A DNA stretch of 64,000 bases from Pseudomonas fluorescens Q2-87. Lineage in GTDB: Bacteria; Pseudomonadota; Gammaproteobacteria; Pseudomonadales; Pseudomonadaceae. The translations under genes were made by a program, and so were the position numbers. How positions within the stretch are numbered: the stretch's first letter is position 1; the number at the start of each line of letters is the position of its first letter. The stretch spans positions 3,972,556-4,036,555 of the forward strand of contig NZ_CM001558.1 of NCBI RefSeq assembly GCF_000281895.1, given 5' to 3'. Below are positions 17,115-25,560 of this stretch, piece by piece. The notes under the pieces were generated by a model. That model was not told the DNA's origin. It made no database searches and worked only from the letters and a program-made list of their open reading frames with translations.

Positions 17115-17630
17115 ATGGCTATGCCTCGCAAACTCAAAAACCTCAATCTGTTCAACGACGCCAACAGCTACTTGGGTGTGGTCAAGACCGTCACCCTGCC
17201 CCCGCTCGGCCGCAAGATGGAAGGCTATCGCGGCGGCGGTATGAACGGCCCGGTCAAGGCCGATCTGGGCTTCTCGGATGATGGCATCCAATTCGAATGG
17301 AAGACCGGCGGCCTGGATCTTATCGCTCTCAAACAGTTCGGCGCCGTCAACGCCTCGGGCGTCGCGTTGCGCTTCACCGGCTCGTTCCAGCAGGACGACA
17401 CCGCCGAGATCAGCGCCGTGGAAGTCGTGATGCGCGGCAGGCACGAGACCATCGAAATGGGTGATGCGCAGCCGGGCGAAGACACCGAGCACAGCATCAC
17501 CACCACCTGCACCTACTACAAACTGATCGTCGATAACGAAGAGATCATCGAAATCGACCTGCTCAATTTCATCGAAATCGTCGATGGCGTGGACATGCTG
17601 GAAAAGCAACGCCAAGCCCTCGGCATCTGA
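17115..17630 (+). CDS. FII: tail tube protein (P2 gpFII)
   Basis: 171 residues, equal to the P2 gpFII size. MAMPRKLKNLNLFNDANSYLG is the typical start, and GYRGGGMNGPVKADLGF follows. It polymerises into the inner tube on which the sheath assembles. Confidence 0.95.
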   Translation: MAMPRKLKNLNLFNDANSYLGVVKTVTLPPLGRKMEGYRGGGMNGPVKADLGFSDDGIQFEWKTGGLDLIALKQFGAVNASGVALRFTGSFQQDDTAEISAVEVVMRGRHETIEMGDAQPGEDTEHSITTTCTYYKLIVDNEEIIEIDLLNFIEIVDGVDMLEKQRQALGI

Positions 17631-17680
17631 TCATTCCTGCCCTGACCCAGGGCGGTTAACCCTGCAATCTGGAGCCATAT

Positions 17681-18010
17681 ATGAAACCTGAAGACACCCT
17701 CGAAGCGCTGCCCCTGGTTGACGACAACACCGTCACCCTGGACACCCCGATCATTCGTGGAAAGACCGTCATCGACACCATTACCCTGCGCAAACCGCAA
17801 TCCGGCGAACTGCGCGGCGTGCAGTTGGTCGAGCTGCTGAACATGGACGTAGCCACCCTCATCAAGATCCTGCCGCGAATTAGCAGCCCGGGCATAACCG
17901 CGCCCGAAGCCGCCACCATGGACCCGGCCGACCTGCTCGCCTGTGGTAGCAAGATTTCCGGTTTTTTGTTGCAGAAGTCGGTGAAGACGGACGCGTCCCT
18001 CGTTGCGTAG
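17681..18010 (+). CDS. E: tail assembly protein E (P2 gpE)
   Basis: 109 residues in the zero frame, ending at TAG 18008-18010. The conserved core is PIIRGKTVIDTITLRKPQSGELRGV with LLNMDVATLIKILPRISSPG. With the frameshifted E+E' product it acts in loading the tape measure, as lambda G and GT do. The short leader contains CTGGAG before the ATG. Confidence 0.92.
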   Translation: MKPEDTLEALPLVDDNTVTLDTPIIRGKTVIDTITLRKPQSGELRGVQLVELLNMDVATLIKILPRISSPGITAPEAATMDPADLLACGSKISGFLLQKSVKTDASLVA

Positions 18011-18138
18011 AAGACGCCATGGCCGACCTGGCCGTGGTTTTTCACTGGGCACCGGCTGACATGGACCAGTTGGGCCTTCAAGAGCTGATGGAGTGGCGCG
18101 AGCGCGCCCGGGTGCGGAGTTCCACCGATGGCGAATGA
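17681..18138 (+). CDS. E': frameshifted tail assembly protein E+E'
   Basis: At 17962-17968 the gene has T TTT TTG in the phase needed for -1 slippage. After the shift the frame continues from 17968 for 56 codons to TGA 18136-18138, giving about 152 residues in all. The added part contains MADLAVVFHWAPADMDQLGLQ and MEWRERARVR, the GpE/E' signature. The frame ends 11 bases inside tape-measure gene T. P2 uses the same slippery sequence. Confidence 0.85.
17962..17968 (+). other. -1 ribosomal frameshift site in gene E
   Basis: TTTTTTG read as T TTT TTG in the E frame. The slippery heptamer, its phase and the conserved E' frame behind it agree with the known P2 E+E' mechanism. Confidence 0.85.
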
Positions 18139-21073
18139 CTTAAAACTTCAGGTGCTGCTCAATGCCATCGATAAGGCGAGCGGCCCCCTGAAGGCCATCA
18201 ACAACGGCAGCTTCGGGGCCGCCCGCGCCCTCAAGGAAGCCCGCGACCGCCTCAAGGAACTCAACGCTCAACAGAAGGACGTCAGCGCCTGGCGCACCCA
18301 GCGCGCTGCCGCCGAGCAAACCGAGCAAGCCCTCGTCGCCGCCCGCGATAAAGTACGGGCCCTGTCCCAGCAGTTCGCCGCTACAGGCGCGCCGACCAAG
18401 GCTATGACCAGGGACTTCCGCGCAGCGGTACGTGAGGCCCAGAAGCTCAAGGAACAGCATCAACAACAGGGCGAACAGCTCCAGGCCCTGCGCAGCAAAC
18501 TGCAAGGCGCCGGCATCAGCACCAAGAACCTCAGCAGCCACGAACGCCAGCTGCGCGAGCAAATCAGCGCCACCAACGCCAGCATCAGCGAACAGGGCAA
18601 ACGCCTGGTCGCGTTGAATGCTCAGCAAAAGCGCCTTGCCATCGAGCGCGCCAAGCTGGAGAAAACACAGAACCTCGCCGGCAACATGGCTATGAACGGC
18701 GCCGCCGGCTTGGGTGTAGGGTATGCAGCGAGTCGGCCGGTGGCTAAGGCCATCGGTGCCTTTGCGCCGAACGAAGACTCGGCCACGCAACTCAAGGTTT
18801 CGATGATGGACGGCACCGGCAAGGTGTCTGAAGACTTTCAAAAAATCACGGACCTGGCGACCAAGCTGGGCGACCGCCTGCCCGGCACCACGGCCGACTT
18901 TCAGGAGATGATGACCATGCTGCGGCGCCAGGGTCTGAGCGCGCAGAGCATTCTCGGCGGCACCGGTGAAGCGGCCGCGTACCTGGGCGTTCAGTTGCAG
19001 ATGCCCGTAACCGCCGCAGCTGAATTTGCGGCGAAGATGCAGGACGCCACCCGAACATCCGAAAAAGACATGATGGCGCTGATGGACATCATCCAGCGCG
19101 GCTTCTACTCCGGCGTAGACCCGACCAACATGCTCCAGGGTTTCAGCAAGATCGCGCCGGTTATGGACACCATCAAGAAGTCGGGCATCGACGCTGCTGC
19201 CGAGCTGGCCCCGCTGTTGATCATGATGGACCAAGCTGGCATGGAAGGTGGCGCAGCGGGTAACGCCTACCGGAAGATATTCCAGGCCGGCCTGGACAAA
19301 GACGGGATCAAGGACGTCAACAAAATCATGGAGCTGGAAGGCAAGAATATCCGCTTCAAGTTCACCGACGACAAAGGCAACTTCGCCGGACTGGAAAACC
19401 TGTTCGCCCAGGTCGAAAAACTGAAGTCCCTCAACGACGAGGATCGCACGTCCACGATTAAGCTGCTGTTCGGCGACGACTCCGAAACCATGACCACCTT
19501 GAACACTATGATGAACAAGGGGATCGCGGGTTATCGGGAAGTGCAGCAGAAGCTGCAAAACCAAGCCGATTTGCGCAAGCGGGTCAACGAACAGCTCGCC
19601 ACCCTCACCAACGTCATGGAGGCCGCAGAGGGCAGCTTCACCAACGCCCTTGCCGAGTTTGGCGCCGCTGTTGCGCCCGAACTAAAACAAATCATCAGCA
19701 CGCTCGGGGAGGTTGCCAACAGCATCGGCGCCTGGGCTCGGGAGAACCCACGATTGGCGGGCGGCCTGGTCAAGGTTGTAGCGGCTGTGGCCGGCCTGGC
19801 CTTCGTGTTTGGTGGCCTGGCATTGACGATGGCGAGCCTACTCGGCCCCTTCGCCATGGTGCGGTATGGCATGGGGATGTTTGGCATTCGCCTAGGCATT
19901 GTTAAAGCCCAGTTGATCGGCACGCGCACCGCAGCAGCAGGCGCCGGTGCCAACATTGGCAGGCTTGGGAAAGTCTGGCGGTCCCTGGTAGCCACTCGCT
20001 CGGCGGGTGGATTGCTCAGTGCGTTACCCGCTTTCGTAAGCAGCGCCCGCCTGGCTGCCTCCAGCCTGCTGCCGATGCTCGGCGGCGCGATCAGCGCGGT
20101 CGGTGCCGCCATCATGGCGACCCCCATAGGCTGGCTGTTGGCGGCCATCGCTGCCCTGGTTACAGCGGGAGTGTTGGTCTACAAGTATTGGAACCCTATC
20201 AAGGGATTTTTCCTCGGTTTCTGGCAGGGCCTCGTCGGCGCTCTTCAACCCGTGCTCGATAGCTTTGCAGGGCTCGGTCAATCGCTGCTGAACCTGGGAC
20301 AAGTCGTCATGACGCTGCCAGGTGTCGGCGCAGCCATGGAGCTTCTGGGCAGCATCGCACGCCCCTTGTTCAGTCTGATATCAGATGGCGTCAGCAGCCT
20401 GATCACTTGGTTTGGTCAGCTACTTGCGCCCGTCGAAGACGTCGGTGGCGCCGCTCAGTCAATGGGCGAACGCTTCGGCGCTGTCATCGGCAATATGCTC
20501 AGCCTTCTGTTAGGCCTGCCTGCACAGTTCGCTGAACTGGGTACGCAGATGATTCAAGGCCTGGCAAATGGCATTACCAACAGCCTGACTGTTGCCAAGG
20601 AAGCCATCACCGGGGCAGGCGATGCGGTGATTGGTTGGTTCAAGGAAAAGCTCGACATCCACAGCCCCTCGCGTGTGTTCGCGGAGCTGGGCGGTTTCAC
20701 CATGGCAGGCCTGGCCCAGGGGCTTGAAGGCAGCCAGAACGGGCCGCTCAACGCCGTGACCAGCCTGAGCAAACAGCTCACGGCAGCCGGCACGCTGGCA
20801 CTCGGTGCATCCGCCATGCCTTTGGCTGCCATGCCACTACAGCAATTCCCGGACGGGACTGCCGCAGCCTCGTCGCTGTCGATCGATGATCGTGCGCCCA
20901 TCAGCCCTGCCCCGGCGCCGGTTCATGACAGCCACGACACCTACGAAATCAACATCCACACCACGCCAGGCATGGACGCCCAGGCGATCAGCCGCGCCGT
21001 ACGGGCCGAGCTGGCGCGCATCGCCAGCGAAAAGGCCGCCCGCCAGCGCAGCAAACTGTCAGATCTGGAGTAA
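18128..21073 (+). CDS. T: tail tape measure protein (P2 gpT)
   Basis: 981 residues. The first ~190 residues are predicted coiled coil, rich in Q, A and R. Two hydrophobic segments lie at about 544-577 and 647-688, expected of a protein that is injected with the DNA and enters the inner membrane. The C-terminus has the conserved EKLDIHSPSRVFAELGG. Length sets tail length. GGAG lies 8 bases before the start, which overlaps the end of E'. Confidence 0.94.
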   Translation: MANDLKLQVLLNAIDKASGPLKAINNGSFGAARALKEARDRLKELNAQQKDVSAWRTQRAAAEQTEQALVAARDKVRALSQQFAATGAPTKAMTRDFRAAVREAQKLKEQHQQQGEQLQALRSKLQGAGISTKNLSSHERQLREQISATNASISEQGKRLVALNAQQKRLAIERAKLEKTQNLAGNMAMNGAAGLGVGYAASRPVAKAIGAFAPNEDSATQLKVSMMDGTGKVSEDFQKITDLATKLGDRLPGTTADFQEMMTMLRRQGLSAQSILGGTGEAAAYLGVQLQMPVTAAAEFAAKMQDATRTSEKDMMALMDIIQRGFYSGVDPTNMLQGFSKIAPVMDTIKKSGIDAAAELAPLLIMMDQAGMEGGAAGNAYRKIFQAGLDKDGIKDVNKIMELEGKNIRFKFTDDKGNFAGLENLFAQVEKLKSLNDEDRTSTIKLLFGDDSETMTTLNTMMNKGIAGYREVQQKLQNQADLRKRVNEQLATLTNVMEAAEGSFTNALAEFGAAVAPELKQIISTLGEVANSIGAWARENPRLAGGLVKVVAAVAGLAFVFGGLALTMASLLGPFAMVRYGMGMFGIRLGIVKAQLIGTRTAAAGAGANIGRLGKVWRSLVATRSAGGLLSALPAFVSSARLAASSLLPMLGGAISAVGAAIMATPIGWLLAAIAALVTAGVLVYKYWNPIKGFFLGFWQGLVGALQPVLDSFAGLGQSLLNLGQVVMTLPGVGAAMELLGSIARPLFSLISDGVSSLITWFGQLLAPVEDVGGAAQSMGERFGAVIGNMLSLLLGLPAQFAELGTQMIQGLANGITNSLTVAKEAITGAGDAVIGWFKEKLDIHSPSRVFAELGGFTMAGLAQGLEGSQNGPLNAVTSLSKQLTAAGTLALGASAMPLAAMPLQQFPDGTAAASSLSIDDRAPISPAPAPVHDSHDTYEINIHTTPGMDAQAISRAVRAELARIASEKAARQRSKLSDLE

Positions 21074-21078
21074 TCCCC

Positions 21079-21519
21079 ATGATGCTTGCCTTGGGCATGT
21101 TCGTATTCAGCCTGTCCACCGCCGCTTACCAGGAGCTGCAACGCCAAACCGAGTGGCGCCATGCGAGCAACAGCCGCGTCGGCGCCGCTCCGGCTCGGCA
21201 GTTTGTCGGGCGCGGCGACGACACCATCACCCTGCCCGGCGTCATCCTGCCGGAGCTGGCCGGCAGCGCCCTGAGCCTCGACGCCCTGCGCCTGATGGCA
21301 GACACCGGCAGGGCGTGGCCGATGGTTGAAGGCAGTGGCCGGATCTACGGCCTGTGGATTATCGATGGCCTGAGCGAAACCAAAACGCTGTTCTTCCGTG
21401 ACGGCACGCCTCGGCGTATCGAATTCACGATCAACCTCAAGCGCATCGATGACGACCGGATCGATCTGCTCGGCGCCGGTACAAGCGCAGGTGTCAATAT
21501 CTTGAGGGCGCTGCTGTGA
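21079..21519 (+). CDS. U: tail terminator-like protein (P2 gpU)
   Basis: 146 residues with the family pattern MFVFSLSTAAYQELQRQTEWRH, DDTITLPGVILPELAG and RRIEFTINLKRIDDDR. It caps the tail during assembly. The stop overlaps the GTG start of D. Confidence 0.94.
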   Translation: MMLALGMFVFSLSTAAYQELQRQTEWRHASNSRVGAAPARQFVGRGDDTITLPGVILPELAGSALSLDALRLMADTGRAWPMVEGSGRIYGLWIIDGLSETKTLFFRDGTPRRIEFTINLKRIDDDRIDLLGAGTSAGVNILRALL

Positions 21520-22778
21520 TTGATGCAGCCCTGTCCAAGGTTACCGGCTACGTCGAAGACCTGGTCGAGCGCTACCGCCGCGATGCAGCCTATCCGGTGC
21601 CGGCGTTTCGTATCACGGTCGATGGCAACGACATCGCCAAGTTGATCAGCCCACGGCTGATGAGCCTAGAGCTGACCGACAATCGCGGTATCGAGGCCGA
21701 CCAGCTCAGCATCACCCTCAGCGACCATGACGGGCTGCTGGCGATCCCGCCCAAAGGCGCGACCATTCGACTATGGCTGGGCTGGAGCGACACAGGTCTG
21801 GTGGATAAAGGCACCTACACCGTCGATGAAACCGAACACAGCGGCGCGCCGGACGTACTGAGCATCCGGGCCCGCTCGGCAGACCTTCGCAAAGGCCTTA
21901 AGACCAAGCGCGAGCGCAGCTGGAGCAACACCACCCTCGGGGATGTTCTGGGCGACATCGCCCTGGGCAACGGCCTCACCGCCACCATTTCCGGCGCCTT
22001 GGACGGCCTGCCCATTCTGCAGTTGGACCAGGCCAACGAATCCGACGCCAACTTGATCAGCCGCGTGGGGGAAGAGTTCGACGCCGTGGTCACCGTCAAG
22101 GCCGGCTGCCTGCTGTGCATGCCGGCCGGCGGCGGCAAGACGGCCACCGGCGCCGAGCTGCCGCATATCACCCTCTCCCGCGTCGATGGCGACCAACACC
22201 GCTATCTGCAAGCTGACCGCGACAGCTACGACGGTGTGCGCGCCTACTTCTACGACGTGAACAGTGCGAAAAAACAGGAGGCCATCGCCGGTGGTGGTGA
22301 AAACCTCAAAGAGCTGCGCCACACCTTCAGCGACCGCCAGTCCGCCCTGCGCGCTGCCAGGGCGGAATTCAACCGCCTGCAACGTGGCAGCGCGACGCTC
22401 AGCTATACCCTAGCCCGGGGTCGACCTGACCTCATTCCCGAACTGACCTACACGCTCCAGGGCGTGAAGCCGGAAATTGGCGAGATCATCTGGTACGGCG
22501 GTAACGTGCAGCACACCCTCAGTCCAGACAATGGGTACACCGTGAGCCTGGAGTTGGAGAGCAAGCTGCCCGAGGATACGGTTGACGGGCTGGCGGAGGA
22601 AAACGAAGGGGATTACACGGGTATCATTGCGTATTATCGCGACAAGAAAACCGGGAAGGAGAAGACGGTGACTGCGGGGGATCAGAGCAAGCCGAAGCGG
22701 TTGCGGTGGTTGTATGCGTCAGAAAAAACCGCGATCCGGGCAGCAAAAAGGGAACTCAGCAGATTAAAAACCTCATGA
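21516..22778 (+). CDS. D: late control / baseplate hub protein (P2 gpD)
   Basis: 420 residues from a GTG overlapping the U stop as GTGA. It is a T4 gp27-like hub protein; YPVPAFRITVDGNDI, IEADQLSITLSDHDG and RLWLGWSDTGLVDKGTYTVDE are typical. The last ~60 residues are basic. In P2 the activator ogr follows D; here a terminator follows, then cargo on the opposite strand. Confidence 0.94.
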   Translation: MIDAALSKVTGYVEDLVERYRRDAAYPVPAFRITVDGNDIAKLISPRLMSLELTDNRGIEADQLSITLSDHDGLLAIPPKGATIRLWLGWSDTGLVDKGTYTVDETEHSGAPDVLSIRARSADLRKGLKTKRERSWSNTTLGDVLGDIALGNGLTATISGALDGLPILQLDQANESDANLISRVGEEFDAVVTVKAGCLLCMPAGGGKTATGAELPHITLSRVDGDQHRYLQADRDSYDGVRAYFYDVNSAKKQEAIAGGGENLKELRHTFSDRQSALRAARAEFNRLQRGSATLSYTLARGRPDLIPELTYTLQGVKPEIGEIIWYGGNVQHTLSPDNGYTVSLELESKLPEDTVDGLAEENEGDYTGIIAYYRDKKTGKEKTVTAGDQSKPKRLRWLYASEKTAIRAAKRELSRLKTS

Positions 22779-22782
22779 ATTA

Positions 22783-22816
22783 ACATTGTTTTCTGCAATA
22801 CAGCAGAAAACAATGT
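22783..22816. terminator. 14-bp perfect stem-loop between D and KAP gene
   Basis: ACATTGTTTTCTGC at 22783-22796 pairs perfectly with 22803-22816 around a six-base loop. It lies between two convergent operons and contains no strong T run, so it may act as a bidirectional terminator or transcript 3' end. Confidence 0.7.
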
Positions 22817-22825
22817 AAGAGCATA

Positions 22826-24211
22826 TCAAGACAGCCGATGCGCCAGCTCAACCAATCTGCGATACTCCCCAAGAATTTTATGACTATTGTGAACTTCTGG
22901 AACAACTAGCTCCCGCCAACCTTTAGAATTATTAAGGTAATGCCTAAGCTGCTGACGTGACGAATGACTAAGCCGCACATAAAATTTAGCCACACCCGCA
23001 AGACTTTCTTGCGAGTCCGCAAAAGTAAAATTCACCGGCGCAGCCTTGTTTACATCATAAGCATCGATAGCGGCATCGGCTTTATTTTCATACCCTAAAG
23101 ACTGATATAAATCCTCATCGACCGCTTTGGAGAAAATCAAAAAAGCCGCCCAAAAATAATGAAAATTATGTTTCGGCAGAGCACTGGCCATGCTATTTAT
23201 TTGCTGAGCATATCTGAGCATCTCTCTCAGCTCCACTCTGAAATACTTTGCCATACTCACCAATATCAGAGCACATTCAGGATAATCGGCTTCATCTGTG
23301 CAAACCGTTCCACTATTAGGCTCTATGCTTTTATCTAATCCGTATGCCGCAGAATGGCCATTGATACTTATATGCAGTTTAGCAGAGGAATGAACAAACT
23401 CCGACTGCTTGGCCACAGCAAACATATTCGAATTATCCAATCTGAACTCAGCATCAAAAAACCTACTTAAATAGCGCTCAGAATGGAATTTCTCACCATA
23501 AACGGCTCGAACGGAATGCGCCAACTGAGTGGAATCGGAGGCGACAATAAATCGACAATCATCCAGCTCAAAAAAGTGTTTTACACGCTCTAACAACTCA
23601 ATTGCATAAGTTGGCCTACACCTATCCAGCTCATCAATAAAAATAAAAGCCGGCTTTTTAAGACTATTATCTTCCCCTGCTTGAGACAATTTATCCAGAA
23701 TAGCTTGCTTGAAATCCTCCACATGAACAGCCGTTTTTGACTGTTCTTTTATCAGATCCTCTACAACACTCTTCGCCGTTTCTCCGGCTTGTTCTCCCCC
23801 CTCTTTACCCAAAAGCTCATCAACCTCCACCCCTGAGAACTTTTTGACTAATCCTTTTGCAATCAATGGGGCCGCTTTTTTCATTAGAACACTTGCGACT
23901 TTAATTACATTTTTCCCTGCACCGGTTGAACCAAGCGATAACTTATTCACCGTCTGCTGCTCTATACATGTAACCAACGCTATTAACGGCTCGGCTGTAT
24001 AGTCTGTTTCCCAGGCATTAAAAAAAATGCAGACATGCTCCCTTCCCAAATCCTCCTTCCATTTATTCAAAAAGAAAGACTTCCCAGCCCCCCAAGGAGA
24101 ATTAACATTCAGCACTTTTATATGCGGATTGGCGAGAAGGTAAGATGTTAAAAATTTGGCACTGGGTTGGCGATCCATGAGATCACCAACCCATATATCA
24201 TTCGAATCCAT
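22826..24211 (-). CDS. KAP-family P-loop NTPase, probable lysogenic cargo
   Basis: 461 residues. Walker A is SPWGAGKS (38-45), followed by the KAP-type FFNAWET (63-69) and Walker B with the arginine-rich extension FIFIDELDRCRP (189-200). Residues about 100-124 are moderately hydrophobic and lie where KAP proteins carry a membrane insert, but I would not call a clear transmembrane pair. KAP NTPases include PifA of the F plasmid, which excludes phage T7. AGGAG lies 10 bases before the ATG, and the gene begins 3 bases after the stop of the 70-residue gene upstream. The DNA is distinctly AT-rich. Last gene of a leftward series starting with the repressor; a defence role is inference. Confidence 0.85.
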   Translation of the reverse strand: MDSNDIWVGDLMDRQPSAKFLTSYLLANPHIKVLNVNSPWGAGKSFFLNKWKEDLGREHVCIFFNAWETDYTAEPLIALVTCIEQQTVNKLSLGSTGAGKNVIKVASVLMKKAAPLIAKGLVKKFSGVEVDELLGKEGGEQAGETAKSVVEDLIKEQSKTAVHVEDFKQAILDKLSQAGEDNSLKKPAFIFIDELDRCRPTYAIELLERVKHFFELDDCRFIVASDSTQLAHSVRAVYGEKFHSERYLSRFFDAEFRLDNSNMFAVAKQSEFVHSSAKLHISINGHSAAYGLDKSIEPNSGTVCTDEADYPECALILVSMAKYFRVELREMLRYAQQINSMASALPKHNFHYFWAAFLIFSKAVDEDLYQSLGYENKADAAIDAYDVNKAAPVNFTFADSQESLAGVAKFYVRLSHSSRQQLRHYLNNSKGWRELVVPEVHNSHKILGEYRRLVELAHRLS

Positions 24212-24214
24212 GGA

Positions 24215-24427
24215 TCATTTACTCCTGTAAAAACTTAAGAAGCCCGACACTGTGCCGGGCTGTATTTTAGGAAATATGCATGAGGACATTAATGAACCGT
24301 AATATGTCCTTTTTTGATCCTCATCAAGCAATCTATATAGCTTCACAAGCTTCCGTTCACGCTCATTCAGTTCAGACCCTTCAATTGCTTCAGATTGATC
24401 GACGTTTACCTTTTTCATCACCGACAT
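24215..24427 (-). CDS. 70-residue partner of the KAP NTPase, function unknown
   Basis: GGAG lies six bases before the ATG at 24427, supporting this start. The protein is charged and mostly helical (ERERKLVKLYRLLDEDQKRTYYGSLM) without cysteine motif or membrane segment. It ends 3 bases before the KAP gene, so the two are almost certainly co-translated. A regulatory or sensor subunit for the NTPase is possible; I recognise no family. Confidence 0.75.
   Translation of the reverse strand: MSVMKKVNVDQSEAIEGSELNERERKLVKLYRLLDEDQKRTYYGSLMSSCIFPKIQPGTVSGFLSFYRSK
24241..24261 (-). promoter_or_regulatory. terminator-like hairpin inside the 70-residue gene
   Basis: On the minus strand AGCCCGGCAC can pair with GTGTCGGGCT (one G-U pair), followed by TCTTAAGTTTTT. 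It lies inside the last codons of the small gene, just before the KAP start, and could reduce read-through into the KAP gene or shape translation. Confidence 0.4.
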
Positions 24428-24557
24428 GTGTCACTCCATTCAACACGTTCGGGCGCCCGGTACCAACATCGGCACCAACCAAAGCACCCGGGGAGTGCGT
24501 CATTCTCAGCATGTTTCGGTGTGTCACCAGCCCATCGGAAAAAAACTTTATTGCAAA

Positions 24558-24902
24558 TTACGCCCCGCTGCAGAGCGCCTGAGCACGTTGCACGATATCG
24601 CTGTAGTCCATCTTTATGGATGGCATCGTTGGATTGGGTTTGGTGATGTCCTGCCCGTCCGACCAACCACGGTCACTTGCCTGACTCCGTGCACTACCGC
24701 TCAATGCATAGACGGTACCATCAGAGGTTCGGGCCAATGCCTTGGGCGACGGTCCGAAGCACAGCAGGTCAACGCTATCGACCGTAAACGGCCAAGCGTC
24801 TCCGTAGTCCTTGCTCGATACCTTCTGGCTTTTCTCCTTAGCACCACACACGCCCGAAACGAGCACCGCCATAACCATCACCGATAACGTCATCCTTTTC
24901 AT
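24558..24902 (-). CDS. exported YebY/DUF2511-like protein
   Basis: 114 residues with a signal peptide (MKRMTLSVMVMAVLVSGVCGA). The mature part has KDYGDAWPFTVDSVDLLCFG, VYALSGSA and the closing CSGA, the pattern of the YebY family of small periplasmic proteins, with two cysteines that could form a disulphide. AAGGAG precedes the ATG; the gene starts 11 bases after the repressor stop, so both are probably on one transcript. No role is known for such genes in prophages. Confidence 0.7.
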   Translation of the reverse strand: MKRMTLSVMVMAVLVSGVCGAKEKSQKVSSKDYGDAWPFTVDSVDLLCFGPSPKALARTSDGTVYALSGSARSQASDRGWSDGQDITKPNPTMPSIKMDYSDIVQRAQALCSGA

Positions 24903-24913
24903 GTCCCAACTCC

Positions 24914-25234
24914 TTATTTTTTCAACGTAAAAGCCCTGAGAAGGCGCATCACCGCGCCCTTATCCTCATTGTCCAGGCTGCGCACGTGCATCACGATTTC
25001 CAAGTCATCGTCGGACAGCTGATCTTCACCCACAGATGAGCGCTGGCCGGTCACCACGTAACGGACATCCACCCCTTGTTCAGCAACTGCTGCCAGGTAA
25101 CTGGCATCCGGGCTGCGCTCGCCCTTCTCATAGTTGTACTGGCTGTTTTTAGAGGCACCAGCCTTCGCCGCGAACTCGGTCTGATTAAAACCCAAGCGCT
25201 CACGTTCTTCTTTAAGGCGATCACCAATTCCCAC
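24914..25234 (-). CDS. phage repressor, XRE-type helix-turn-helix (C-like)
   Basis: 106 residues from GTG 25234, which has GGAG six bases upstream; a longer frame starting at TTG 25267 would overlap the operator and is less likely. Residues about 5-55 form an HTH_3 domain (IGDRLKEERERLGFNQTEFAAKAGASKNSQYNYEKGERSPDASYL). There is no LexA-like cleavage domain, so induction is probably not by self-cleavage, as for P2 C. It is divergent from the early operon and lies upstream of the cargo genes. Confidence 0.88.
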   Translation of the reverse strand: MGIGDRLKEERERLGFNQTEFAAKAGASKNSQYNYEKGERSPDASYLAAVAEQGVDVRYVVTGQRSSVGEDQLSDDDLEIVMHVRSLDNEDKGAVMRLLRAFTLKK

Positions 25235-25252
25235 AAACGTCTCCACGACGAG

Positions 25253-25281
25253 TTGACATTCCCACAATCATGGGAAATACT
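25253..25281 (+). promoter_or_regulatory. early promoter with palindromic operator in its spacer
   Basis: TTGACA at 25253-25258 and AATACT at 25276-25281 are separated by 17 bases. The spacer is occupied by TTCCCA-N6-TGGGAA (25259-25276), which overlaps the first base of the -10. This is the likely lytic promoter; a repressor bound here would block polymerase directly. It also lies just upstream of the repressor start, so autoregulation is possible. Confidence 0.7.
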
Positions 25282-25290
25282 TCGCCTGTC

Positions 25291-25310
25291 ATCACACGAA
25301 ATCACACGAA
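25291..25310 (+). repeat. tandem 10-bp direct repeat in early leader
   Basis: ATCACACGAA occurs twice head to tail between the early promoter and the first early gene. The spacing equals about one helical turn, as expected for cooperative binding by a small regulator such as the product of the next gene. Confidence 0.6.
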
Positions 25311-25318
25311 ACGAGACT

Positions 25319-25531
25319 ATGCCGAACGCATACCCCACGGAGCAAGCTTGCCAAAAGGCACGTGAGCGACTCGCGCATCAAGGCCTCTCTGCCAAAGACT
25401 GGGCCGATCAGCACAACTTGACCCCCTCAACGGTGTACGCCGTGTTGAACGGACAGAAGAAATGTCTGCGGGGCGAGTCCCACCGTGCTGCGGTGTTGCT
25501 CGGTATCAAAGACGGCGTCGTCACAAATTAG
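25319..25531 (+). CDS. small DNA-binding protein, BcepMu gp16-like (Cro position)
   Basis: 70 residues from the ATG at 25319; first gene behind the early promoter. The core LSAKDWADQHNLTPSTVYAVLNGQKKCLRGESHRAAVLLGIK is a helix-turn-helix of the BcepMu gp16 family. By position it is the Cro-like counterpart of the repressor. Confidence 0.8.
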   Translation: MPNAYPTEQACQKARERLAHQGLSAKDWADQHNLTPSTVYAVLNGQKKCLRGESHRAAVLLGIKDGVVTN

Positions 25532-25560
25532 GCCCGTTGGCTCAGGTAGGAAACCAGAAG

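Noticed and set aside
18140..19564. 474-codon frame opposite the tape-measure gene
   Set aside because: Shadow of the tape-measure gene. The sequence is rich in G, H and R without recognisable domain, and the sense gene is certain.
24280..24887. Short plus-strand frames in the cargo region
   Set aside because: They are not preceded by convincing ribosome-binding sites and oppose two supported cargo genes.
25235..25267. Longer repressor start at TTG 25267
   Set aside because: It would overlap the operator and lacks a ribosome-binding site; GTG 25234 has GGAG at good distance.
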